A DNA stretch of 40,160 nt from Nostoc sp. NMS7 (lineage in GTDB: Bacteria > Cyanobacteriota > Cyanobacteriia > Cyanobacteriales > Nostocaceae), in the NCBI RefSeq assembly GCF_017115085.1, contig NZ_JABXKJ010000222.1, positions 1-40,160 on the forward strand, given 5' to 3'. The notes under the pieces are model-generated. The model did no database searches, had not been told where the DNA came from, and worked only from the letters and a program-made list of their open reading frames with translations. Shown piece by piece: positions 32,669 to 40,110 of the stretch. The position numbers and the translations under genes were made by a program. How positions within the stretch are numbered: the stretch's first letter is position 1; each line of letters starts with the position of its first letter.

Positions 32669-32893
32669 CGGTGTACACACAAGTCCTAAAAACCTAGCTT
32701 GATCAGGTTTGACTCGTTCCCATACTCCGTATGGGAACGCATTCATTGAGTCTCTGACTCAATATTTAAGTGGAGGCGGCAGCCATTCCCATGATCTTCA
32801 TGGGAACGAGAGACTTTGATTCGGGGATTGTATCAGTTTGAATCTACCTTTTTTGGCTGGAAACTCGCTCTAGGACTACTTGTGTGTACACCC
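32669..32893. mobile_element. MITE-like element with TA flanks
   Basis: Terminal inverted repeats CGGTGTACACACAAGTCCTA (32669-32688) and TAGGACTACTTGTGTGTACA followed by CCC (32871-32893), differing by one end base and a two-base insertion. Both ends are flanked by TA, which fits IS630/Tc1-type target duplication. It has no coding capacity and contains two 25-bp CGTTCCCA-type hairpins (32715-32739, 32784-32808). It is most likely a non-autonomous element moved by an IS630-like transposase located elsewhere. Confidence 0.6.
32715..32808. repeat. two 25-bp CGTTCCCA hairpins inside the MITE
   Basis: First: CGTTCCCATA, CTCCG, TATGGGAACG (32715-32739). Second: CATTCCCATGA, TCT, TCATGGGAACG (32784-32808). 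Each is 25 bp. The inner stem differs between copies but remains paired. Confidence 0.8.
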
Positions 32894-32960
32894 TAGCTTT
32901 TTAAGGGTAGTTAGGGGGATCGAAAATCTAGGCAGTACAATCTTTGTTTAATCTAAATTC

Positions 32961-34091
32961 CTAAGTTGATCTTTCTGATGAAAGACCCAAGTAATTTTGT
33001 ACAATCTGCAAAATGCGCTCTGCTGCATGACCATCCCCAAAGGGATTAATTGCATTTGCCATTGCTTGATAAGCATCTGGATCACTGAGTAACTCCGCAG
33101 CTGCTGCAACAATGTTCTGACTCGTAGTGCCTACAAGTTTAGCTGTACCGGCTGCAATCGCCTCTGGTCTTTCGGTGGTGTCTCTCAAAACCAACACTGG
33201 TTTTCCCAAACTGGGGGCTTCTTCCTGCAAGCCACCAGAGTCAGTCAGCAAAAGATGCGATCGCCCAATTGCTCCCACCAACTCACCATAATCTAGAGGT
33301 TCTGTCAAGAAAATTCGCGGATGATTCCCTAACAATTCCTGCAACGGGACTCGCACTGTTGGATTGCGGTGTAATGGTAGCAGCAAAGCTGTATCAGGAA
33401 ACTTGTCTAAAATTTGTAAAAAGCCCTGAGCGATCGCATGTAGAGGTTCTCCCCAATTCTCCCGCCGATGAACTGTTGCCAACAAAACACGATATGATTC
33501 CCAATCTAAGCCTGGTACATTGCAGACTACTTGGGTTGCAGCTACATTCAACAGCGCATCAATTACCGTGTTACCCGTCATGTGAATTTCACCCAAAACA
33601 CCCGAACGCTGCAAGTTTTCCACAGCCCAAGGAGTCGGTGCAAAGTGCAACTGAGTAATTTGAGAAATCAACCGCCGATTAGCTTCTTCTGGGTAAGGAT
33701 TGAATATATCATCAGTTCTTAACCCTGCTTCTACATGACCGACAGGGATTTTTTGATAAAAAGCTGCCAAAGCTGCGGCAAAAGCCGTGGTAGTGTCTCC
33801 CTGCACCACCACTAAATCAGGCTTTTTCTCCTGGAATAACGCTTCTAACCCTTGTAAACTTCGGCAGGTAATATCATTTAGAGATTGCCGCGCCTGCATA
33901 ATTTCCAAATTATAATCTGCTTTGATGTTGAACAGTTGCATAACTTGCTCAACCATCTCCCGATGCTGTCCAGTTAGAATGACTTGCAACTCAAAACCGG
34001 AATATTTCTGGAAAACCTGAATTACTGGAGCTAGTTTAATCGCTTCTGGACGAGTACCCAAGATAATGCAAACGCATTTTTGATTAGTCAT
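32961..34091 (-). CDS. wecB: non-hydrolysing UDP-N-acetylglucosamine 2-epimerase
   Basis: Encodes 376 aa. The GT-B-like fold opens with ILGTRPEAIKLAPVIQVF. Conserved blocks include VVVQGDTTTAFAAALAAF, GHVEAGLRTDDIFNPYPEE (active-site Glu and Asp), the TVHRRENWGEPL segment, LLLPLHRNP, and LLTDSGGLQEEAPSLGKPVLVLRDTTERPEA. The enzyme interconverts UDP-GlcNAc and UDP-ManNAc, supplying ManNAc units for surface polysaccharides. Length is normal. No cluster of polysaccharide genes is adjacent. Upstream is a degenerate TAGTCAT tract and two tandem terminators of the preceding minus-strand gene. Confidence 0.95.
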   Translation of the reverse strand: MTNQKCVCIILGTRPEAIKLAPVIQVFQKYSGFELQVILTGQHREMVEQVMQLFNIKADYNLEIMQARQSLNDITCRSLQGLEALFQEKKPDLVVVQGDTTTAFAAALAAFYQKIPVGHVEAGLRTDDIFNPYPEEANRRLISQITQLHFAPTPWAVENLQRSGVLGEIHMTGNTVIDALLNVAATQVVCNVPGLDWESYRVLLATVHRRENWGEPLHAIAQGFLQILDKFPDTALLLPLHRNPTVRVPLQELLGNHPRIFLTEPLDYGELVGAIGRSHLLLTDSGGLQEEAPSLGKPVLVLRDTTERPEAIAAGTAKLVGTTSQNIVAAAAELLSDPDAYQAMANAINPFGDGHAAERILQIVQNYLGLSSERST

Positions 34092-34204
34092 TTGTCATTA
34101 GTCATCTGTCATTTGCCAATGGTTATAGTCAATGGTTTATGGTCAATAGTCAATAGTTGGCGGTCAATCATCACACAAATCATAAATATAAATGGGTAAA
34201 TGAC

Positions 34205-34242
34205 ACAAAATATCAAAAAAACCCAGCTTAACTGGGCAAATG
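34205..34242 (-). terminator. tandem terminator, distal copy
   Basis: On the minus strand CCCAGTTAAGCTGGG is followed by TTTTTTT. It lies within a partially conserved ~85-bp direct repeat whose other copy is at 34308-34386. It would stop read-through toward wecB. Confidence 0.65.
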
Positions 34243-34307
34243 CATTGTTTCTCGAATTCAACTGTAATGACCATATCTTGATCTGACAAGTTCAAATCAC
34301 AAAAAGC

Positions 34308-34332
34308 ATGAAAAAACCCGGCTTAACCGGGC
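34308..34332 (-). terminator. intrinsic terminator of the small membrane protein gene
   Basis: On the minus strand CCCGGTTAAGCCGGG is followed by TTTTTT, 34 nt past the stop codon at 34366. It pairs perfectly. A second, diverged copy lies about 100 bp further on. Confidence 0.75.
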
Positions 34333-34365
34333 AGACGCACTGTTTTTTGAATTCACCTGTAATGA

Positions 34366-34737
34366 CTACTTAATCTCACAAGTTAAAGGGCAAGCAGCAT
34401 AAACAGTAGTCTGCATTTGGTCTCCTTCTCCATGCAGCCAGCTTAACCATTTGATTTGATTAGGATGAACTCCTCTAAGAGTTAGGACACCCGCAGCCAA
34501 TACAACTGCGATCACATTAAACATGATTAAAGCGCCCGCTACAAGCAAAACAGCACTAACAGGCATCACAGATTGCAAGACAATCGACAACAGACATCCC
34601 ACCGTAGCCATCAAAACAACTAATGGAAAACCGACAACCAACAAGCATACTCCCAATGTAAAAGTCCATATCAAAAAGCTTTTAATCACCAACAAGGAGT
34701 AGGTCTTTCCTAGATTAGAGCTTTGAGCAGAAACCAT
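34366..34737 (-). CDS. small membrane protein of unknown function
   Basis: Encodes 123 aa from MVSAQSSNLGKTYS. The frame runs on to 34860, but GGGAGGAAAAGTC sits directly before this ATG, a very strong initiation site. At least two, probably three, hydrophobic helices: SFLIWTFTLGVCLLVVGFPL, VLMATVGCLLSIVLQ and VSAVLLVAGALIMFNVIAVV. A short polar end (HPNQIKWLSWLHGEG...ACPLTCEIK) follows, with two Cys. No family was recognised. A perfect terminator follows, so it is its own unit. Confidence 0.65.
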   Translation of the reverse strand: MVSAQSSNLGKTYSLLVIKSFLIWTFTLGVCLLVVGFPLVVLMATVGCLLSIVLQSVMPVSAVLLVAGALIMFNVIAVVLAAGVLTLRGVHPNQIKWLSWLHGEGDQMQTTVYAACPLTCEIK

Positions 34738-35470
34738 GACTTTTCCTCCCAAAAATATAGAGCAAATTTTAACTTCAGCCATATCTCGCATTTGGCGAGT
34801 TAACTGATTTTCTTTCTCAGTGAAATTCAGTATATAAAAACTAATCGGGAAAATGAGCATTTATTTACTAAACTTTACAGTTAATTTTTTGTAATTATGA
34901 TTTTAAAGTCAAGTCCATGTTTATTAAAAAAACTTACTTTATGCATCCCTCTTCAGGTATAGAACCTAAAAGCTCATACCTTTTAACCTTGATCCCCAGG
35001 ATATTGCTCTGATTGAACTTAACATTTCTTATAAAAATTAGTAGTGGTTCTCATAATTAATAGATGGGCTGAATAAATGATCTGCTAGTGTTTGTGCTGT
35101 TAATTGCTGGTAATTCGTGTCCATATCTGGGATAAATTTCTCATCTAAATCCTGAGAATATTCATGTTCGGAAACAAAGTATTATAATTTACTAAAAATC
35201 TATGTATATTTACTAGCACACCTAGAGTCTTTATGTGTGTTAAACCAGTATGGATAGGTTAAATAATTTCTTTCAATTTTCTGAGTAGTAGAATTTTAGG
35301 AGAAAAAAGATACAACCGGAGGTGGATAAAATCGATTAACCGTGGTTCACGAGTTTCAATCGCCTCCCATCACCGCCAGGGCTTGCACGCAAGCATCCTG
35401 GAAAAGTCATCGAAGCAAGTGACTTGACTTTTCGCTAATTCAACTTTTTAACTGCCAAATTTTAAGATAT
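34738..35470. other. 733-bp intergenic region before the PilT-type gene
   Basis: The left part holds the leader and promoter of the small membrane protein gene. The middle (34900-35300) is AT-rich without clear structure. The right end (35320-35450) is GC-richer and strongly structured and forms the probable 5' leader of the downstream gene. No gene was found. Confidence 0.55.
35320..35445 (+). promoter_or_regulatory. structured 5' leader of the PilT-type gene
   Basis: It contains a strong hairpin CCAGGGCTTGC / GCAAGCATCCTGG (35377-35402), then AAAAGTCA pairing with TGACTT and ACTTTT (35402-35434). Upstream, CGGAGGTGG and CGCCTCCCATCACCG could pair with each other. It ends about 35 nt before the ATG. 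It matches no riboswitch class I know; it may be a regulatory leader or a dispersed repeat. Confidence 0.35.
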
Positions 35471-36745
35471 ATGACAGAATCACAGTCTCCGTTAAATTCT
35501 AACTCTCCTGCCGGACGTAACCTGCCACCAATGCCGCCACCACCGCCACCCTCTAGCACGCAACGGCAGATGACACAAACAATGGATATGTCAATGGATA
35601 GGAGCGCCACCGCACCTGTTGTAGGTCATCGTCCGGTTAGTCCACCGCCAATACCTACTTCAGTACGCCCTCAAAACAGCACTCCACAACTCACTTTAGC
35701 CCAGTTAATCAGGCTAGCTTACGATCAGGGATATTCTGACTTGCACTTGGGCGTAGGTGAAGTACCCCGCTTCCGCAGCCGAGGAGAAATTCAATCAACG
35801 GATTATCCCGAAACAGATAAAGAAATTTTCATGAATTGGTTGCGGGAGGTGATGAGTCAGGGGGAAATTCAGCGCTTTGAAGAAAGCTTAGAATTTGACG
35901 GAGCAACTCAGTATGACTTTGCTCGCGTGCGGATTAATGTTTTTGGCTCCCTGAAAGGGCCTGCAATGGTGTTGCGATTGATTCCACTGAAAATCTTAAC
36001 TATGGAACAGTTGAATTTACCCCCAATTTTTCGGGATATTTGTCATTACCACAAAGGTTTAATTTTGGTGACTGGTCCCACTGGTTCTGGTAAGTCCACC
36101 ACAATGGCAGCGATGGTTGACTACATCAATAAGGAAATGGCCAAGCATATCATCACCATTGAAGACCCGATAGAATTTGTCCATCAAAGCCGCAAGTCTT
36201 TAGTTAAACAGCGAGAAGTGGGAATGCATACTCGCAAGTTTGACAACGCTTTGAAAGCAGCTTTGCGGGAAGACCCAGATTTGATTCTGGTGGGGGAAAT
36301 GCGGGATAAGGAAACAGTTAACACCGCCCTAAAAGCCGCTCAGACTGGTCACTTAGTCATGGGAACCCTGCACACCAATAGCGCTGTCAAAACCATTGAG
36401 CGGATTCTCAATCTCTTCTCTGGTGACGAACAGGATGCAATGCGAGTGGCAATTTCTGAGTCTTTAGTGTCAGTAATTGCTCAAGGTTTATGTCGCACAA
36501 CTGACGGTAAGCGGGCTGCTTTCCACGATGTGCTGATTAATACTGAGGCTATTAAAGAATGGATCAAAGACGGTAAGTATGATGAAATTGGCGAGTTGAT
36601 GAAACAAGCTGGTTTTGACGGCATGATTACGATGAATCAGTCGTTGCTCAATCTCTATCAAGAGGGTCGCATCACTGAAGAAACTGCTTTAGAAATGTCA
36701 CCAACTCCTAACGAAATGGCGCAGTTTCTCCGAGGTCGAGTTTAA
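35471..36745 (+). CDS. pilT: PilT-family type IV pilus retraction ATPase
   Basis: Encodes 424 aa. The first ~70 residues are Pro-rich and disordered (MPPPPPPSSTQRQ). The PilT N-domain starts near LTLAQLIRLAYDQGYSDLHL. Walker A is VTGPTGSGKSTTMAAM (about 200-215), the Asp-box IITIEDPIEFVH, the Walker B-type region EDPDLILVGEMRDKETV, and the PilT-specific motif AISESLVSVIAQGL. PilT powers pilus retraction and twitching. Canonical cyanobacterial PilT1 sits in a pilB-pilT-pilC cluster; this copy stands apart and has a long N-terminal extension, so it may be the PilT2-type paralogue linked to phototaxis. A KaiB-domain gene follows. Confidence 0.92.
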   Translation: MTESQSPLNSNSPAGRNLPPMPPPPPPSSTQRQMTQTMDMSMDRSATAPVVGHRPVSPPPIPTSVRPQNSTPQLTLAQLIRLAYDQGYSDLHLGVGEVPRFRSRGEIQSTDYPETDKEIFMNWLREVMSQGEIQRFEESLEFDGATQYDFARVRINVFGSLKGPAMVLRLIPLKILTMEQLNLPPIFRDICHYHKGLILVTGPTGSGKSTTMAAMVDYINKEMAKHIITIEDPIEFVHQSRKSLVKQREVGMHTRKFDNALKAALREDPDLILVGEMRDKETVNTALKAAQTGHLVMGTLHTNSAVKTIERILNLFSGDEQDAMRVAISESLVSVIAQGLCRTTDGKRAAFHDVLINTEAIKEWIKDGKYDEIGELMKQAGFDGMITMNQSLLNLYQEGRITEETALEMSPTPNEMAQFLRGRV

Positions 36746-36910
36746 GATTTGGGGCTGGGGAGTGGGGATGAGGGGGATGAGGGAGATGAGGGAGATGAGA
36801 AGAATAACCTACCAATGCCCAATCCTAAATATCTTTGTGTTCCTGGTTGAGGTTATAGCTAAGGTAAAAGGTAAAAGAGAGAATTTTTTACTTTTAGCTT
36901 CCTAGCCTCT

Positions 36911-37681
36911 GTGAATAACTTGACGACAAACAAACTATCTACACCCCATTTGTTTAAAGGCATTGCGCTATTTACACCTGGAGGAGATTTAATTTATTGC
37001 ATCGACCCTAGCAAGCAAGGTCGATGGCACTTGCATTTGTGTTCCGCTTTGCAAGAAATCCTAGATTTGCCAGAGCCGCCGCACTTTTTAGTGCCTTGTT
37101 ATACTGCGACTATTGACCACTGGTTAGATCCGCGCACTCAACAAGTGCGAACTTTTGCTGAAGCTTATCCGGCTGTAATTAGACATCAAGCTTTGCTTAA
37201 TGCCATTTTTGGCACTGGGGAGTTAGTATGGCAAGCAGCTCCCTGGCAGGAGGGGTTGTGCGATCGCATGGTATTAACTACTTATCGTTCCTCATTCCCG
37301 CAGCTTTGGGAAGATCACGATTTAATTGTCCGTCTAGACCTTTCTGAACCTGTGCCAAAATACCACCAACCAGTTATAGTCCAAAAAAAGGAAGTGATTA
37401 CACAAGGCTATGTTCTCCGCTTGTTTGTTGCCGGACATAGCAGTACTACTGAACGCATTCTCCAAAATTTACACGAATTATTAGAGCGATCGCTCGGACA
37501 TCCTTATACTTTGAAGGTGATTGATGTTTTAAGTCATCCAGAACAAGCAGAACTCAATCAGGTTTCGGCAACTCCTACCCTTGTCAAAGTTTGGCCTCAC
37601 CCAATTCGGCGAATCGTTGGAGAGTTGGATCATGTAGAGAAGATTTTACAGATGTTAGCCGCTAAGGAAAATTTTAAGTAA
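36911..37681 (+). CDS. protein with C-terminal KaiB-like domain
   Basis: Encodes 256 aa with a GTG start. The C-terminal ~85 residues (from about 167) match the KaiB/SasA sensor fold: YVLRLFVAGHSSTTERILQN, PYTLKVIDVLSHPEQAEL, and VSATPTLVKVWPHPIRRIVG. In KaiB the D-V-x-x-x-P-x-x-A and A-T-P-T-L-x-K motifs are hallmarks. The N-terminal ~150 residues (ALFTPGGDLIYCIDPSKQGR, HFLVPCYTATIDHWLDPRTQ) form a separate domain I do not recognise. It is not the ~100-aa clock KaiB and has no histidine kinase. It lies 165 bp downstream of the PilT-type gene and may be co-transcribed. A role in linking clock or signalling inputs to pili is inference. Confidence 0.85.
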   Translation: MNNLTTNKLSTPHLFKGIALFTPGGDLIYCIDPSKQGRWHLHLCSALQEILDLPEPPHFLVPCYTATIDHWLDPRTQQVRTFAEAYPAVIRHQALLNAIFGTGELVWQAAPWQEGLCDRMVLTTYRSSFPQLWEDHDLIVRLDLSEPVPKYHQPVIVQKKEVITQGYVLRLFVAGHSSTTERILQNLHELLERSLGHPYTLKVIDVLSHPEQAELNQVSATPTLVKVWPHPIRRIVGELDHVEKILQMLAAKENFK

Positions 37682-37929
37682 TCAGGCTAGTTTTTTTGCC
37701 AACTGCGCGAATGGGTAGGTGTTGGGGAAGGGTAACAACAAAAATGCCTAGATTGCCGTATATGCAAGGAGTTGAGGGTTGTAGCATCTTTAAAGTATCC
37801 GCGCACCTTATCTAGACTGACTTTCAGCTATTTACATCTTGCACAATTGCCACTCCTGATGTTATGATTCTTGCATTCGCGCTATTGAACCTTGAAAACC
37901 AAATAACACACGGCTTTCAGATGCCAGCA
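37682..37929 (+). promoter_or_regulatory. CRISPR leader
   Basis: This 248-bp non-coding stretch lies directly before the first repeat. The repeat orientation (3' end ATTGAAAC, the usual 8-nt crRNA handle) means the array is read left to right, placing leader and promoter here. It holds GCGCGAATGGGTAGGTGTTG and, close to the array, CGCTATTGAACCTTGAAAAC, both of which resemble leader sequences I remember from other cyanobacterial arrays. No gene was found. Confidence 0.6.
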
Positions 37930-38910
37930 ATCGCAATCAACTAAAATCCCTATTAGGGATTGAAACAAGTTGCTCATCTGTTGCCTGCCAATTAAAATTC
38001 CAAATCGCAATCAACTAAAATCCCTATTAGGGATTGAAACTTAGCAACCAAGGTGGAGTGGCGGCGGGATACAAAATCGCAATCAACTAAAATCCCTATT
38101 AGGGATTGAAACCACATCTAGGCTACATCCCTTGCAGGTGCGTAGTTATCGCAATCAACTAAAATCCCTATTAGGGATTGAAACAAATTCACCCATGCTT
38201 ATTTGAATACGGGTGTTAAATCGCAATCAACTAAAATCCCTATTAGGGATTGAAACGACTCCTATCAGTGCGGGTGTGGCCGTTGATTACAAATCGCAAT
38301 CAACTAAAATCCCTATTAGGGATTGAAACGATGGCTATCCTCCGTAAAATGTTGATTGGCACATCGTTCAAATCGCAATCAACTAAAATCCCTATTAGGG
38401 ATTGAAACGATTTGCCAGTACCCATTTCGCCAATTATCATCAGATCGCAATCAACTAAAATCCCTATTAGGGATTGAAACGTATCCGATGCGGAGGTGGA
38501 TCAGCACTTCCAAATCGCAATCAACTAAAATCCCTATTAGGGATTGAAACTTAAACTGTAGAATTTCAGCTTGCGAGTGAGCAAAATCGCAATCAACTAA
38601 AATCCCTATTAGGGATTGAAACTTGATTCTCCTTAGTGAAAAATTCGTATAACTCTTGGATCGCAATCAACTAAAATCCCTATTAGGGATTGAAACCCTG
38701 CGACATCGGCTATTGAAGTAGCTACTGCAATATCGCAATCAACTAAAATCCCTATTAGGGATTGAAACATCGTTTACCAGTACTTAACTAAAGGGGAGAA
38801 ATCGCAATCAACTAAAATCCCTATTAGGGATTGAAACACGATATTGGACATTAACTCTGGGACACCAAACGCAATCGCAATCAACTAAAATCCCTATTAG
38901 GGATTGAAAC
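37930..38910 (+). CRISPR. CRISPR array, 14 repeats of 37 bp, 13 spacers
   Basis: All 14 repeats appear identical: they begin ATCGCAATCAAC, contain the palindrome AATCCCTATTAGGGATT, and end GAAAC. Repeat starts: 37930, 38004, 38076, 38148, 38220, 38293, 38372, 38444, 38514, 38586, 38660, 38732, 38801, 38874. Spacers are 32-37 bp except spacer 6 (38330-38371) at 42 bp. No spacer is repeated and none matches elsewhere in this window by eye. The final repeat is not degenerate. No cas gene lies within the window. Repeats of this length ending ATTGAAAC are common in cyanobacterial type III-B and I-D systems; the subtype cannot be fixed without cas genes. Confidence 0.98.
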
Positions 38911-38946
38911 AAGCGATCGCTCAACAGTTAGCAGGAACGAGCGTCA

Positions 38947-39969
38947 TTAGGAATTACGAATTAGATTAATAACTACTTTCCCGAAGTGAGCCGCACTTTT
39001 GAGGTAATGATAAGCTTCCCGCGCTTCAGTGAAGGCGAAAACTCGATCAATAATCGGTTTTATTTGATGCTGTTGCATCGCCTGATTCATTGCCTCAAAC
39101 ATTTCCCGACTGCCAACATAAATTCCCTGAACTGCTAAACTCTTAAAAAGTATTGGCATGGGATCAATCTCATTTTCTCTGCCTGACAATAGGCCAATCA
39201 AACTAATACATCCTCCAATGCGGACTGCTTGTAGTGATTTTGGCAAAGTTCCTGCACCACCTACCTCAATTACATGATCTACACCCGTGCGATTGGTTAA
39301 TTGATAAACTTGCTTTTCCCAATCTGGTGTTGTTTTGTAATTGATTGTCTCGTCAGCACCAAGCTGTTTCGCTTGTGCCAATTTCTGATCACTACTGGAA
39401 GTAATAATCACTCTAGCACCATGTATCTTGGCAAACTGGAGAGCAAAAATCGAAACTCCCCCAGTACCGAGTAATAAAATACTATCACCTGCGCGAATAT
39501 TGCCTTTTGTCACCAGTGCATGCCAAGCTGTAACTGCTGCACAGGGCAAAGTTGCACCTTCAATGTCCGATAGATAGTCAGGTAATATCACCAAACCATC
39601 TTGGTGTAATACGACATACTCAGCCAGCATTCCATCGATACCGCCTCCGAGATCGGATTTCATTTTCTCTTTGGTTAAAGAGCCATAAATCCAGTCTGGG
39701 AAGAAAGTAGCAGCCACGCGATCGCCTATTTTTACCCGTGTCACACCTTCCCCCACGGCCACGACTTCTCCGGCACCGTCAGACAGGGGAATTAACGGAT
39801 ATTTCTGTCCAGCACCGTAAGCTCCTTGGGCAACAAGCAGATCACGGTAATTTAGGGATGTTGCTTTGACTTGAATCAGAACTTGTCCCGCAGTTGGTTT
39901 TGGTTCGGGGCGATCGACTAATGCCAAAGCATCAATCCCAGCGTTGCTTTGAATTTCGTAAGCTTTCAT
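38947..39969 (-). CDS. zinc-free MDR oxidoreductase (quinone reductase-like)
   Basis: Encodes 340 aa. It belongs to the medium-chain dehydrogenase/reductase superfamily: GroES-like N-domain (GQVLIQVKATSLNYRDLLVA, then LSDGAGEVVAVGEGVTRVKIGDRV), and a Rossmann NAD(P) site LLLGTGGVSIFALQFAKIHG with ARVIITSSSDQKLAQAKQLGA. The Cys ligands of the catalytic and structural zinc sites are absent, which fits the zeta-crystallin/quinone oxidoreductase branch. The substrate is unknown. The stop codon lies only 36 bp from the last CRISPR repeat on the opposite strand, so array and gene converge. Confidence 0.9.
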   Translation of the reverse strand: MKAYEIQSNAGIDALALVDRPEPKPTAGQVLIQVKATSLNYRDLLVAQGAYGAGQKYPLIPLSDGAGEVVAVGEGVTRVKIGDRVAATFFPDWIYGSLTKEKMKSDLGGGIDGMLAEYVVLHQDGLVILPDYLSDIEGATLPCAAVTAWHALVTKGNIRAGDSILLLGTGGVSIFALQFAKIHGARVIITSSSDQKLAQAKQLGADETINYKTTPDWEKQVYQLTNRTGVDHVIEVGGAGTLPKSLQAVRIGGCISLIGLLSGRENEIDPMPILFKSLAVQGIYVGSREMFEAMNQAMQQHQIKPIIDRVFAFTEAREAYHYLKSAAHFGKVVINLIRNS

Positions 39970-40030
39970 AGGCGGACTCCTTTTGCCAAAAAAGAAATTG
40001 TTTGCTGGTTATCTACACCAATAGCTCAAG

Positions 40031-40110
40031 ACTTACGCAAACAATAGCCGAAACCCTTATTTTTAGGTAGGGGCAATACCCTGCGGTCAGCCTTCGTCTA
40101 CTTTCAAGAA
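40031..40110. repeat. repeat fragment shared with 31517-31615
   Basis: GCAAACAATAGCC, then GGTAGGGGCAATACCCTGCG and GTCAGC. The same blocks occur near 31518-31545 (direct) and 31588-31612 (inverted), so this is a rearranged or partial copy of the same dispersed element. The last 50 bp of the window show no gene. Confidence 0.6.

Larger units (their letters stand above)
32475..32960. other. 486-bp intergenic region holding a MITE-like element
   Basis: No gene was found. A CATACGTGTCAAC segment (32563-32575) matches an end of repeat element copy 2. The centre is a 225-bp inverted-repeat element (32669-32893), which itself interrupts an outer inverted pair: CCCCCTTTTTAAGG (from 32652) and CTTTTTAAGGGTAGTTAGGG (from 32896). 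Confidence 0.65.

Noticed and set aside
38356..38666. Two short frames across the CRISPR array
   Set aside because: They are translations of the repeats and spacers themselves.
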